A stretch of DNA of 64,000 nt from CALFBG01 sp045110315 (GTDB lineage: Bacteria > Bacteroidota > Bacteroidia > Chitinophagales > Saprospiraceae), in assembly GCA_045110315.1 (NCBI GenBank), contig JBGCFY010000113.1, positions 1-64,000 of the forward strand. Direction: 5' to 3'. Under the pieces are notes generated by a model. The model made no database searches and had not been told where the DNA came from. It was given only the letters and a program-made list of their open reading frames with translations. The position numbers were made by a program, and so were the translations under genes. Shown here piece by piece: positions 53,983 to 63,219 of this stretch; the stretch's first letter is position 1, and each line of letters opens with the position of its first letter.

Positions 53983-55542
53983 ATGGAAAAAATCAAAATC
54001 CTCTGGGCAGACGACGAAATCGATCTTTTAAAACCTCAATTGCTTTTTTTAAAAAATAAAGGCTACGAGGTAATTACCGTTACCAATGGGCACGACGCCC
54101 TCGAAGAATGTGAAGAATCCAATGATATTGACGTCGTCTTTCTAGACGAATCGATGCCTGGATTAACGGGATTGGAAACGTTAAGTAGGATCAAAGAAAA
54201 GAATCGTCACTTACCCGTCGTTATGATCACCAAAAATGAAGCGGAAAATGTGATGGAAGAGGCACTTGGTTCTCAGATTTCTGATTACCTCATTAAGCCT
54301 GTGAATCCTAATCAAATTCTTTTGACACTGAAAAAGATTATTGATAATAAACGCCTCGTACGGGAAAAAACAACTTCTGGTTACCAACAGGATTTTCGAC
54401 AAATTCTCATGGAAATCAACAGTGGTTTGAATTACGAAGAATGGGTCGATATCTATCGAAAAATTATTAATTGGGAACTAAAACTAGATGATTCTAGTAC
54501 CAATCAAATGTCCGAGATTTTGGCAATGCAAAAAAGTGAAGCCAACGCTGCATTTTCTAAGTTTGTCACCAAAAATTACGTAGACTGGGTCGGCACCAAG
54601 GAAGAGAATAGCCCAACCTTTTCTAATAATTTACTTCGCCGAAAGGTTTTTCCAGAAATGGATTCGGACGTTCCTACCGTTTTGCTCTTACTCGATAATT
54701 TACGCTACGATCAGTGGAAAACATTAGAACCTATTTTCTCTGAATTTTTCAGAGTAGAATCCGAAGACTTCTTCTACAGTATTCTTCCTACTTCTACCCA
54801 ATACAGTAGAAATGCCATTTTTGCGGGTTTGATGCCTTCAGAAATCCAAGAGTATTTTCCTGAATGGTGGCTCAATGACAATCAGCCCGGTGGGAAAAAT
54901 ATGAAAGAATTTGAATTGCTCAAAGAACAAATTAAACGTACTTTCCGCAAAGAGGTGAAATGTGATTACGTCAAAATCACCAACGTCAATAATGCTAATA
55001 AACTCCACGATAATATCATTAATTATCTCCAAAATGACCTGATGGTGATTGTCTACAACTTTATCGATATGTTGTCGCACGCACGTACTGAGATGGAAGT
55101 TTTAAAGGAATTAGCAGGCGATGAAAAAGCGTATCGCTCTTTGACAAAGTCTTGGTTTGAACACTCGCAATTATGGGCGGCGCTCAAAAAAATCGCCGAT
55201 CGAGATATCCAATTGATCGTTACGACGGATCACGGTACCATTCGAGTCAATCAACCTTCCAAGGTAGTTGGAGACCGAGAAACAACGACGAATTTGCGCT
55301 ACAAGGTTGGTAGAAATTTACAATACGACCGCAAGGATGTTTTGGAAGTAAAAGACCCGAAAAAAGCTTTCTTACCTCGTCCTAATGTAAGTTCGACTTT
55401 TATCTTTGCGAAAGAAGATAAATTTTTCCTTTATCCTAATAATTACAATCATTATAATAATTACTACAAAAATACTTTCCAACACGGAGGGATTTCACTA
55501 GAAGAAATGATTTGTCCCATTATTAAGATGAGATCAAAATAA
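53983..55542 (+). CDS. porX: PorX, response regulator with PglZ phosphatase domain
   Basis: 519 aa. PorX is the response regulator of the PorX-PorY pair controlling type IX secretion genes. Residues 1-120 are a receiver domain: ADDEID acidic pocket, phospho-acceptor Asp55 in VFLDESMPG, Thr83 and the Lys of YLIKPVNP (about 105). A helical linker runs to about 205. Residues about 215-515 are a PglZ-type alkaline-phosphatase-like domain with LLLDNLRYDQWKTLEP, STQYSRNAIFAGLMP (nucleophile Thr), YNFIDMLSHA and TTDHGTIRVN, the zinc ligands. It lacks a DNA-binding domain, as known for PorX. gldM and gldN lie 2-4 kb downstream. Confidence 0.92.
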   Translation: MEKIKILWADDEIDLLKPQLLFLKNKGYEVITVTNGHDALEECEESNDIDVVFLDESMPGLTGLETLSRIKEKNRHLPVVMITKNEAENVMEEALGSQISDYLIKPVNPNQILLTLKKIIDNKRLVREKTTSGYQQDFRQILMEINSGLNYEEWVDIYRKIINWELKLDDSSTNQMSEILAMQKSEANAAFSKFVTKNYVDWVGTKEENSPTFSNNLLRRKVFPEMDSDVPTVLLLLDNLRYDQWKTLEPIFSEFFRVESEDFFYSILPTSTQYSRNAIFAGLMPSEIQEYFPEWWLNDNQPGGKNMKEFELLKEQIKRTFRKEVKCDYVKITNVNNANKLHDNIINYLQNDLMVIVYNFIDMLSHARTEMEVLKELAGDEKAYRSLTKSWFEHSQLWAALKKIADRDIQLIVTTDHGTIRVNQPSKVVGDRETTTNLRYKVGRNLQYDRKDVLEVKDPKKAFLPRPNVSSTFIFAKEDKFFLYPNNYNHYNNYYKNTFQHGGISLEEMICPIIKMRSK

Positions 55543-55573
55543 ATGCACTGAATGTCCTTTGGTGATAATCTAC

Positions 55574-55608
55574 AACGGCCTTAGCTTTTTACGAAAGCTA
55601 AGGCCGTT
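55574..55608. terminator. Bidirectional terminator between porX and the 55652 gene
   Basis: AACGGCCTTAGCTTT (55574-55588) pairs perfectly with 55594-55608 and is followed by TTTTT. Confidence 0.85.
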
Positions 55609-55651
55609 TTTTATAAAAAAAAATTCGACTTCCCGTATACCATCAACTTCC

Positions 55652-56107
55652 CTAGGCTTCTTCTCGCCACAATTGCTTCACGACCTCAGGGTGTTCTTCC
55701 AAGAAATTCTTGAACTTATCTTTACTGGGAATAAAACTGATTTTCTTTCCAAAATTCCCCGGTTCTCTTAAGTAGATGTGTAGCGTTTTAAACAACCAGT
55801 AATCTCGCTCAACAATTTTTTCAATATTGTGAAAAGGGTAACGATAATTCTTATGATAGTTGGTAACGTAGATGAAAAGTTCGTCCATGTCAACGCGTTT
55901 TAAACGCATTACTGCCCAATATAAGATCGCGACACCAGCTAGAAAAAACGCCAACATGCCAAATTTAAAATTGGAAGTCGGTACCATTCCTACAAATTCT
56001 TGTTCTGAAAATAATAAAGCAATCGTGATCGTTCCAAAAAATACAATCCACGCAACCGGTAAGAATATTTTTAAGACTAAAGTCAGCGATGTTGATACAT
56101 TTTTCAT
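55652..56107 (-). CDS. Two-span membrane protein of unknown function
   Basis: 151 aa from MKNVSTSLTLVLKIFLPVAW. The frame is open 35 codons further up, but that part overlaps the end of tatC. Two hydrophobic segments (about 10-30 and 46-66) are followed by a soluble C-terminal half, VDMDELFIYVTNYHKNYRYP ... FIPSKDKFKNFLEEHPEVVK, that looks like a small PH-like strand-helix domain. It starts 10 bases after tatC on the same strand, so it is co-transcribed. A role in export is inference only. Confidence 0.68.
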   Translation of the reverse strand: MKNVSTSLTLVLKIFLPVAWIVFFGTITIALLFSEQEFVGMVPTSNFKFGMLAFFLAGVAILYWAVMRLKRVDMDELFIYVTNYHKNYRYPFHNIEKIVERDYWLFKTLHIYLREPGNFGKKISFIPSKDKFKNFLEEHPEVVKQLWREEA

Positions 56108-56117
56108 AAAACGGAAA

Positions 56118-56954
56118 TTAAAGCGAGGCTCTTTCCTCTTCTTCTTGCTTACGAATAACTCTTCTAGAAATAGAAATACTCCCTTCGTATAATACAAACA
56201 AAGGCACGCCAATCAAAAACTGGGTGACAATATCTGGTGGCGTAATTACCGCCGACAAAATTAAAATAATAATAAAAGCGTGCTTTCGATAAGTCCGCAT
56301 AATATCGGGAGTTAGTAAGCCCAACTTAGTAAAAAAGTAAACAACAATGGGCAATTCAAACACCAATCCGGTCGGTAAGGTTACCATCGTCATGGTATTG
56401 ACGTAGGAAGATAAAGACGGCGCTGCTATGATTTCTCCCGCCAAATCGTATCCCAGTAAGAAATTGATCGCGAAAGGGGAAATAATAAAGTACCCAAAGC
56501 AAACCCCAATAACAAATAAAGTGGAACAAATCAGTACAATTCCTCCCGTTGCTCTTTGCTCTTCTTTGTACAAACCCGGTTTCACAAAACGCCAAATTTC
56601 CCAAAATAGATAAGGAAAAGCCATGACAAAGCCCATAATAAAAGAAACTTTGATATGCGTAAAGAACTGCTCCCCTACTTCAATTGCTTGCAACTTAATC
56701 GTACGGGGCACAAAGCACAAATCTTCCGAAATGGCACACAGTAGTTGATAACTCAGAAAACCTTCATTCCGAGGACCGTAGATTACACTACCAAAAACGA
56801 AATCTTCTGCCAAAAAAACCACAATGGCTAATATAACCACTGCAACGACCGACCGAACCAAATGCCAACGCAATTCTTCCAAATGCTCCAAGAAACTCAT
56901 CTCCTTTTCTTGTTCCTCCTCGTAATTATCAACATCTATTTGATCTAAAGCCAT
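56118..56954 (-). CDS. tatC: Sec-independent protein translocase TatC
   Basis: 278 aa from MALDQIDVDNYEEEQEKEMS (the open frame runs 14 codons further up). TatC is the core receptor of the twin-arginine pathway. MSFLEHLEELRWHLVRSVVA holds the conserved Glu and SFLxHLxELR motif. Six hydrophobic spans are visible, and FPYLFWEIWRFVKPGLYKEE is the signature. FELPIVVYFFTKLGLLTPDIMRTYRKHAFIIILI is also typical. tatA is not in the window. Confidence 0.94.
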   Translation of the reverse strand: MALDQIDVDNYEEEQEKEMSFLEHLEELRWHLVRSVVAVVILAIVVFLAEDFVFGSVIYGPRNEGFLSYQLLCAISEDLCFVPRTIKLQAIEVGEQFFTHIKVSFIMGFVMAFPYLFWEIWRFVKPGLYKEEQRATGGIVLICSTLFVIGVCFGYFIISPFAINFLLGYDLAGEIIAAPSLSSYVNTMTMVTLPTGLVFELPIVVYFFTKLGLLTPDIMRTYRKHAFIIILILSAVITPPDIVTQFLIGVPLFVLYEGSISISRRVIRKQEEEERASL

Positions 56955-57666
56955 AACATTTTTATCAGTTATCAAATTTCGATTGCAAAAGTACAAAAAT
57001 TATTAATGCCTGCGCTGTTTTGAGTCCTAGTTTGAGTTTTCCTAACTGGAGATTAATGAGGATCAATCAACACTTCAATGTGCCTTCAATCGCAAATTCA
57101 GTTTCGGTCAACTAGTCTATTCTACAAATTAGTTTAAAAGTTGTTTAAAGAAAAGTACGCTTAGTGTTTTATTTTTTTTTAAAAAATATGCTACAGGTTG
57201 TTACTTTTTTAAGGATTACCGTTAGGCTATCATCAACGAGGTTCAAAACTTCGTTGAAACGATTAAAACTCCCTCGTCATCCTTAATTACTTATATGCAA
57301 TCACGCTTACCTTTAATCATTGGCTTTTAGGAATATTTAAACAGCAATTTTGAACGTGATCACTTTCGCTTTCAAAATACAGCATTCAAACTAATACTTG
57401 AAGCCTATCTATATTTTACCGACCACTTTTATTACCCTAGGTAGGAAGTCTAATTTCTACCAACATTTAGGAGGAATTTAAAAATTCATCCGAGCGCAAG
57501 CTTTTCTTTGGTGCACTACCGCTAGCATAGTGCCACTGATTGGACAGCTCTGCTGAAACTTATTACTTAGACACGGACAGTAAGCGGAAGTTTACTGCCC
57601 CTAGCAATTAGTGCTTACGGTGAACTAGTGGAACAATCAATCATTTTTCAAAAAAATAATCTAACT
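56955..57666. other. Intergenic region upstream of gldM
   Basis: About 700 bases without gldL or any other gene. Small inverted repeats occur: CAACGAGGTT/AACTTCGTTG (about 57234-57256), GGTAGGAA/TTCTACC (about 57440-57461) and GGACAGTAA/TTACTGCCC (about 57574-57601). Confidence 0.45.
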
Positions 57667-59181
57667 ATGTCTATACCAAAAGAACCCCGGCAGATTATGA
57701 TCAATTTAATGTACATTGTCTTAACGGCTATGCTAGCTTTAAATGTATCGGCGGAAGTATTAAATGCTTTCTTTGCGCTAGATAAAAGCATTTCGAATAG
57801 TAGCGAAGTCGTCGAACAATCAAATACCAAATTGATTGCTACGATTAATAAGCATGCGAATGCGTACCCACAGTTTGAAGCGATGGGAGACAAAGCCAAT
57901 CAACTTCGAACGATCGCCGAGGAGTTTCACGATTACGTTGGAGCACTCAAAACTTTACTCATCGAAAACTCTGGAGGCATTGGGAAAGATAATTTACCGA
58001 AAGGAAAAAAAGATAAAGATGTTACAACTCGCCTCTTTGTAAAAGAAGGTCGTGGAGAAGAGCTCCAATCAAAAATTGAGCAGGTCCGCCAAAGTTTACT
58101 TGCCCTGATCGAATCAGAAACGGCGCGTACCCAAATTGCCATCAATTTACCACTTCGGACAGAAGAAATTCCTGCCGATAGCAAGCACGATACTTGGGCG
58201 GCTCATCGCTTCAAACAAATGCCCGTCGCCGCTACCCTTCCCATTTTGACCAAACTCCAAAACGATATCAAAATTTCCGAAACTGCTATTCTGAACCACC
58301 TTGTCAATCAAATTACTGACACCGAAACGTTAGATCAATACGACGCAATTGTCTCTTCCAACAAAAGTTATGTGATCAAGGGTGAAGCCTATGAGGCAGA
58401 AATTTTTCTCGGTGCGTATAGCAGTACCGTTGATAATATTTCGGTGAGCGTCAATGGAAAAAACTATCCTGTTCGGAATGGAAAGGCGCAATTCTCCGTA
58501 CAACCCAATCAAATTGGAACGCAAGATTACGAGGCGACGATTCGGGTCAAGAATCCACTGACTCAAGCAGTTGAATCTTATAAAAAGCGATTTACTTTTG
58601 AAGTTGGCGAACGTTCCGTTACCGCTTCTGCTGATAAAATGAATGTTTTTTACGTTGGTGTTGACAATCCACTTTCTATTTCTGCGGCGGGTGTTCCAAG
58701 TAATCAAGTACAGGTATCGGTGCAAGGAGCCAACATTAAAAAAATGACCAATGGAAAGTATAATGTCACCGCAAGCAAAACGGGCAAAGCGATTGTTACC
58801 GTCGCGGGTGGCGGCTTAACGCCAACAAAATTCGAATATCGCGTCAAACCTATCCCAACCCCAGTGGCTAAACTCGGAGATAAAACGGCTGGCACCTTGA
58901 CTCCCGCTGCCATAAAAATTCACGATCGCCTTTTTCCACACTTAGAGCGTTTTGACTTTGAGGCTCGTTGCAAAATTTCGGGTTTTGAACTTACGCGCTT
59001 ACCCAAAGGAGATGATCCACAATTTCAACAAAATCAAGGCGGACGATTTAGTAGTGCCGTTAAAAATATTATCAACCGAGCAAAGCGAGGCGATGTTTTT
59101 TACTTTGATAAAGTGAAGGCTAGATGTCCTGGTGATCAATACCAGCGCACCCTCAATAGCTTAGTATTCAATATTAAATAG
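57667..59181 (+). CDS. gldM: GldM, type IX secretion motor subunit
   Basis: 504 aa from MSIPKEPRQIMINLMYIVLT. A GTG 13 codons upstream is also in frame but unlike the family. GldM forms, with GldL, the proton-driven motor of T9SS and gliding. Its single N-terminal span (about residues 10-30, LMYIVLTAMLALNVSAEVLN) is the best-conserved part. The periplasmic remainder consists of four domains. D1 is helical, with ANQLRTIAEEFHDYVGALKT, and D2-D4 are strand-rich, with the end PKGDDPQFQQNQGGRFSSAV then PGDQYQRTLNSLVFNIK. gldN follows after 248 bases. Confidence 0.93.
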   Translation: MSIPKEPRQIMINLMYIVLTAMLALNVSAEVLNAFFALDKSISNSSEVVEQSNTKLIATINKHANAYPQFEAMGDKANQLRTIAEEFHDYVGALKTLLIENSGGIGKDNLPKGKKDKDVTTRLFVKEGRGEELQSKIEQVRQSLLALIESETARTQIAINLPLRTEEIPADSKHDTWAAHRFKQMPVAATLPILTKLQNDIKISETAILNHLVNQITDTETLDQYDAIVSSNKSYVIKGEAYEAEIFLGAYSSTVDNISVSVNGKNYPVRNGKAQFSVQPNQIGTQDYEATIRVKNPLTQAVESYKKRFTFEVGERSVTASADKMNVFYVGVDNPLSISAAGVPSNQVQVSVQGANIKKMTNGKYNVTASKTGKAIVTVAGGGLTPTKFEYRVKPIPTPVAKLGDKTAGTLTPAAIKIHDRLFPHLERFDFEARCKISGFELTRLPKGDDPQFQQNQGGRFSSAVKNIINRAKRGDVFYFDKVKARCPGDQYQRTLNSLVFNIK

Positions 59182-59380
59182 TACAAGTTCAAAATTAGCT
59201 TTAGCAGTAAAGTCGGTGCCTTTTGGCGAACGGTTTTACACAAGGATGAAGAGGTTATTCCGTCTTCATGATTCTAAATCCCCGAACGAAAATGGCTCCT
59301 TGGTCGGTAAGTTTATTTTCGATGTTTTATAGTCGCTATAAAATGAGGGGATTTCTTTTTCCTTTTTAACCAAACTTATG

Positions 59381-59396
59381 AAGTTGTTTTAAAAAT
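59381..59396 (+). repeat. GAAGTTG-motif copy, exact
   Basis: GAAGTTGTTTTAAAAA, 33 bases upstream of the gldN ATG, between gldM and gldN. Confidence 0.55.
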
Positions 59397-59429
59397 TTAT
59401 TTTCCACCAAAAAAAAATTAAAATCCTTT

Positions 59430-60233
59430 ATGAAATATCTTTTGATGATCTTTTTTGTAACCTTCCATCTTTCTATCCTTTGTAGTCAAGTGCTTGATGA
59501 TATTGTAAAACGAGAAATCATGCAAGATCGAAAAGTACTCGCCTATCAACCCTTGCGCGAAGCGGATATCTTTTGGGAAAAACGCGTTTGGCGCATCATT
59601 GACGTACGGGAGAAAATGAACTTGAGTTTTATCAATCCGCAAGCTCCCTTTTTCGATATATTAATCAAAGCAGCCGCAGATAAAAAAATTACGCCGTATA
59701 GTGCAGAAGATGACAAATTCACCTACGCTTTATCCGACGAAGAAATGGACGATGTACTCTTTGATCGGGATACGATTGAACGTATTAATTTTGATACTGG
59801 CGATACGGAATGGGTGCCTATCCAAAATAATATTTTCTACGAAGACATCAAACGCTATCGCCTCAAAGAAGTTTGGTTTTTTGATGAAAATACGTCCACG
59901 ATGCAAGTGCGAATTTTGGGTATTGCTCCGCTGATTGAAGTACGCGATGAAAACGGAAATTTCCGCTATGAAAAGCCACTTTTTTGGGTATACTATCCAG
60001 AGCTCCGACAAGCCTTGGCGCGCCATAAAGTTTTTTTGGAAGGCAATGATAGTAGTTTGATTAGTTGGGAAAACTTATTCGAAATGCGTTATTTCGCCAG
60101 TAGTATTTATAAAGCTTCTAATATTCGAGACCAACGCTTGCAAGAACAATATTCTGGCGTAGATTTATTGCTCGAAGCAGATAAAATCAAACAAGAGATT
60201 TTTAATTTCGAACACGACCTTTGGACCTATTAA
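59430..60233 (+). CDS. gldN: GldN/PorN, T9SS periplasmic ring component
   Basis: 267 aa with a signal peptide (about 1-19, ending ILCSQ). GldN pairs with GldK in the periplasmic ring of the T9SS. VLAYQPLREADIFWEKRVWR, IIDVREKMNLSF, the Asp-rich middle, VWFFDENTSTMQVRILGIAP and PLFWVYYPELRQALA are all GldN hallmarks, as is the C-terminal FEMRYFASSIYKASNIRD. gldK is not adjacent. A terminator follows at 60293. Confidence 0.93.
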   Translation: MKYLLMIFFVTFHLSILCSQVLDDIVKREIMQDRKVLAYQPLREADIFWEKRVWRIIDVREKMNLSFINPQAPFFDILIKAAADKKITPYSAEDDKFTYALSDEEMDDVLFDRDTIERINFDTGDTEWVPIQNNIFYEDIKRYRLKEVWFFDENTSTMQVRILGIAPLIEVRDENGNFRYEKPLFWVYYPELRQALARHKVFLEGNDSSLISWENLFEMRYFASSIYKASNIRDQRLQEQYSGVDLLLEADKIKQEIFNFEHDLWTY

Positions 60234-60292
60234 CGTACCGCGCGGTGTGAAAGTAATCTTACATCGCGTCCCTTGATTTTATGATTTAAACG

Positions 60293-60324
60293 AGCTTTGG
60301 TGAACTTTCATCAAGGCTTTTTTT
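60293..60324 (+). terminator. Terminator after gldN
   Basis: AGCTTTGGTGA (60293-60303) pairs with TCATCAAGGCT (60308-60318) using two G-U pairs and is followed by TTTTTT. Confidence 0.65.
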
Positions 60325-60735
60325 GTGTAAGCGCTGATACAACTTGAAGTTCTTAAGTTGAAGTTGTTTTGGTACGCCTTATCTTCTTTAACACGCTTTT
60401 AACTTTCAATTGATCGGAGTTTACTAAACTAAGTCTATCCCGTACTGTTTATTCCTTGAGCCGTTTCAATTACATTGAAATATAGATAATGACTTTAGCA
60501 TAAAGCTGATCCAAAAGTAAATTTATGACATAAAAAGACTTACACGATAGAAGTTTTTCATTTTTTTAAATAAAAAAGCAGCTAAAATCGTTATTATAAT
60601 AGATTTGAAATGGAAGCTTAATTTCTAAGGAAAACATTAGCAATTAAAGCGTGGATTTAACTACTTTGTACATTAGAGCTATTTAACTAAGTGCTTATCA
60701 CCTCCTGAGGGTCTTTAAAAAGTAAAAAATAACAA
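60325..60735. other. Intergenic region upstream of the 60736 gene
   Basis: No gene. It has a GAAGTTGTTTTGG variant at 60360-60372 and long A/T tracts. Confidence 0.4.
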
Positions 60736-62358
60736 ATGCCGAAATACAATTTCCTTCTTTTATGCTTACTCTGTACTTGTTTTTCCAGTTTGGCGCAAAA
60801 TGAAAAATTTCCCGGTAAACTAGACTGGGGAAAGAAAATAAAAGCACCAAAGCGATCTTATTTATCTAAAATATTACTGCACGATTCAATTGGTTTCTAC
60901 GCCGTACGAGAGACGACGGCTGGACTGGGTGGTGCGCCAACAAAAGTATACCTAGAGTATTACAACGATGATAAGAAACTAAGGAAATCAAATAAGATTG
61001 ACCTCAAGTATTCTGGTAAAAAACGAAGCTACGAAGATCTCCTTCAACTGGATGGAAACTTATACCTCATGACTTCTTTTTTTAATCGGGCAAAAGAAAG
61101 AAACTATCTCTTTGTGCAAGAGGTCAACCCAAGAAGCTTACGCGCCAAAAGAAAAATCACCAAAATTGGAGAAATTCCTACTCGCGGCTTAACGGGCACG
61201 GGGCTGTTTGATTTTAGCTTGTCTAGAGACAGTACAAAACTCTTACTTTACAATCAATTACCGACCGGAAAAAAAGACCCTGAAAGTTTTGCCTTCCGCG
61301 TCTTCAATGATCAATTTGAAGAAATGTGGTCTAAGGATATTATCTTACCGTACAACAATAACCGATTTACGGTAGAAGAATATCGGGTTGACAATCAAGG
61401 AAATGTATATTTACTTGGTGTTATTTTTATGGACAAATCTAAACGCCGTCGGCAGGGCAAAGCAAATTATCAATACGTTATTCTCGCTTATGAAAATAAT
61501 GGAGAAGATTTTACCGAATATAAAATAGACGAGAACGAAAAATTTATTACGGATCTAACTTTTCGGATTGGTAATCGAGGGCAATTAATCTGTGCTGGTT
61601 TTTATTCTGAAAAAAGGAGCTACAGTATCAAAGGAACTTGCTATTTCAAAATTGATCGTAAAAACAAAGAAGTGCTTGACCGTAATTTTCGAGCTTTTGA
61701 TTTTGAATTTTTAACGGAATATTTTTCGGATCGCAAAAAACGTAAAGCGAAGCGCAACAAGGAAAAAGGTAGAATGGATAAGGTTCCCGAAATGTATAAC
61801 TACGCCTTAAATGACCTTATTATGAGAAGTGATGGTGGCGCAGTATTAGTCGCCGAGCAGTTCTACATCTACGAGCAAGACGACTTTAATAACTTTGGCG
61901 GGAATCGATTTGGGTTTAATAATAATATCCGAACCATTACCTATTACAATTACAATGATATCATCGTAGTCAATATCAAACCTACGGGAGAAATTGAATG
62001 GGCAACTAGAATTCCTAAAAAGCAAACGACGACGGATGATGGTGGTTATTACTCTTCTTATGCAATGTCGATCATTCGCGATAAAATTTATTTTGTGTAC
62101 AATGACAATGGTAGGAACTTTAATCTAGATGGCAAAACCTCCAGTAAGTTTTATAATTTCAACGGAAGATCATCCGTTATTGCCTTGGCGCAAATTAGCA
62201 AAGACGGAAGTTTACAGACTTTTCCCATGGCTAGCAATCGGGATGTAGGTACGCTTGCACGACCTAAAGTATGTAAGCAGATTGGGAAACGAGAAATGCT
62301 AATTTACGGCGAACGTGGAAGAAATTACAAATTAGGTAGCCTCACATTTAATCGATAG
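60736..62358 (+). CDS. Secreted protein of unknown function, probable beta-propeller
   Basis: 540 aa with a signal peptide (about 1-20, ending FSSLAQ). It is rich in Asp, Asn, Lys, Arg and aromatic residues, with recurring strand-turn units such as YEDLLQLDGNLYLMTSFF, VEEYRVDNQGNVYLLGVIF and LIMRSDGGAVLVAEQFYIYE, which look like beta-propeller blades. A very basic stretch (RKKRKAKRNKEKGR, about 333-346) is notable. There is no C-terminal T9SS sorting domain. It lies between T9SS genes (gldN upstream, porE-like downstream), but a link is inference. Family not recognised. Confidence 0.68.
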   Translation: MPKYNFLLLCLLCTCFSSLAQNEKFPGKLDWGKKIKAPKRSYLSKILLHDSIGFYAVRETTAGLGGAPTKVYLEYYNDDKKLRKSNKIDLKYSGKKRSYEDLLQLDGNLYLMTSFFNRAKERNYLFVQEVNPRSLRAKRKITKIGEIPTRGLTGTGLFDFSLSRDSTKLLLYNQLPTGKKDPESFAFRVFNDQFEEMWSKDIILPYNNNRFTVEEYRVDNQGNVYLLGVIFMDKSKRRRQGKANYQYVILAYENNGEDFTEYKIDENEKFITDLTFRIGNRGQLICAGFYSEKRSYSIKGTCYFKIDRKNKEVLDRNFRAFDFEFLTEYFSDRKKRKAKRNKEKGRMDKVPEMYNYALNDLIMRSDGGAVLVAEQFYIYEQDDFNNFGGNRFGFNNNIRTITYYNYNDIIVVNIKPTGEIEWATRIPKKQTTTDDGGYYSSYAMSIIRDKIYFVYNDNGRNFNLDGKTSSKFYNFNGRSSVIALAQISKDGSLQTFPMASNRDVGTLARPKVCKQIGKREMLIYGERGRNYKLGSLTFNR

Positions 62359-62427
62359 CTTTGCAACAATTTTTCTGATCGAAGTAGACTTCCTTTTCAA
62401 CCTATTCACTAAAACTGCCATTACAAC

Positions 62428-62991
62428 GTGACTAATATCGCTATTTTTGCCTCGGGTACCGGATCAAACGCACTAAAAATTATTCAACACTTTGAGCAAC
62501 ATCCTCAGATTAATATCCGTTTAGTTGTTTCGAACAAAGCGAAAGCTTACGTTCTAACAACCGCTGCAAAATATGAAATTCCCACACTAATACTTCAACG
62601 CAAAAACTTTTATGAATCGGAACAACTATTAACCGATTTGCAAGTACATCAAATTGATTTTATTGTGCTGGCTGGTTTTTTATGGCTCATTCCAGCTTAC
62701 TTGGTCCGTCATTTTCCCAAACGGATCATAAATATTCATCCGGCTTTACTTCCCAAATACGGTGGAAAAGGGATGTATGGAAAACACGTTCACGAAGCTG
62801 TTTATCAAGCAAAAGAGTCAGAAACGGGAATTACGATTCACTATGTGAATGAACAGTACGACGAAGGAAATATTATTTTTCAAGCGCGTTGCGCCCTTAC
62901 ACCACAAGACACACCACTAGAGATCTCCAAAAAAATACAACAGTTAGAGCATCAACACTTTGCAAAAGTCATTGAAGATTTATTGGATTGA
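62428..62991 (+). CDS. purN: Phosphoribosylglycinamide formyltransferase
   Basis: 187 aa with a GTG start at 62428, since no in-frame ATG is present. PurN transfers a formyl group from 10-formyl-THF to GAR, the third step of purine synthesis. MTNIAIFASGTGSNALKI has the phosphate-binding loop. The catalytic triad is Asn102, His104 (INIHPALLPKYGGKGMYG) and Asp145 (YDEGNIIF). Length matches the family. It begins 69 bases after the 60736 gene. Confidence 0.94.
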   Translation: MTNIAIFASGTGSNALKIIQHFEQHPQINIRLVVSNKAKAYVLTTAAKYEIPTLILQRKNFYESEQLLTDLQVHQIDFIVLAGFLWLIPAYLVRHFPKRIINIHPALLPKYGGKGMYGKHVHEAVYQAKESETGITIHYVNEQYDEGNIIFQARCALTPQDTPLEISKKIQQLEHQHFAKVIEDLLD

Positions 62992-63219
62992 TATTTGTAT
63001 AAAATATAATTCGTTCTTTGACCAATTTCGGGATTCCCCAAAAGGAATTAAAGGAAGCAAGTCTATTAGGCTTAATTTCCACTTTTGTAACGAAGAAATT
63101 GTTGAAAAACAACTGAATTCTTTTCGTCATTTTGTGGCACCACGTCGCCAATGACGCAAGGTATTTTGTGCGTGGATCCGTGCAAAGCACCTTTCTTACT
63201 TTGTAAATATTTTTTGGAT

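Noticed and set aside
57628..57666. GTG start for gldM 13 codons upstream
   Set aside because: GldM proteins begin just before the PRQ...MYLVLTAMLALNVS segment. The ATG at 57667 fits.
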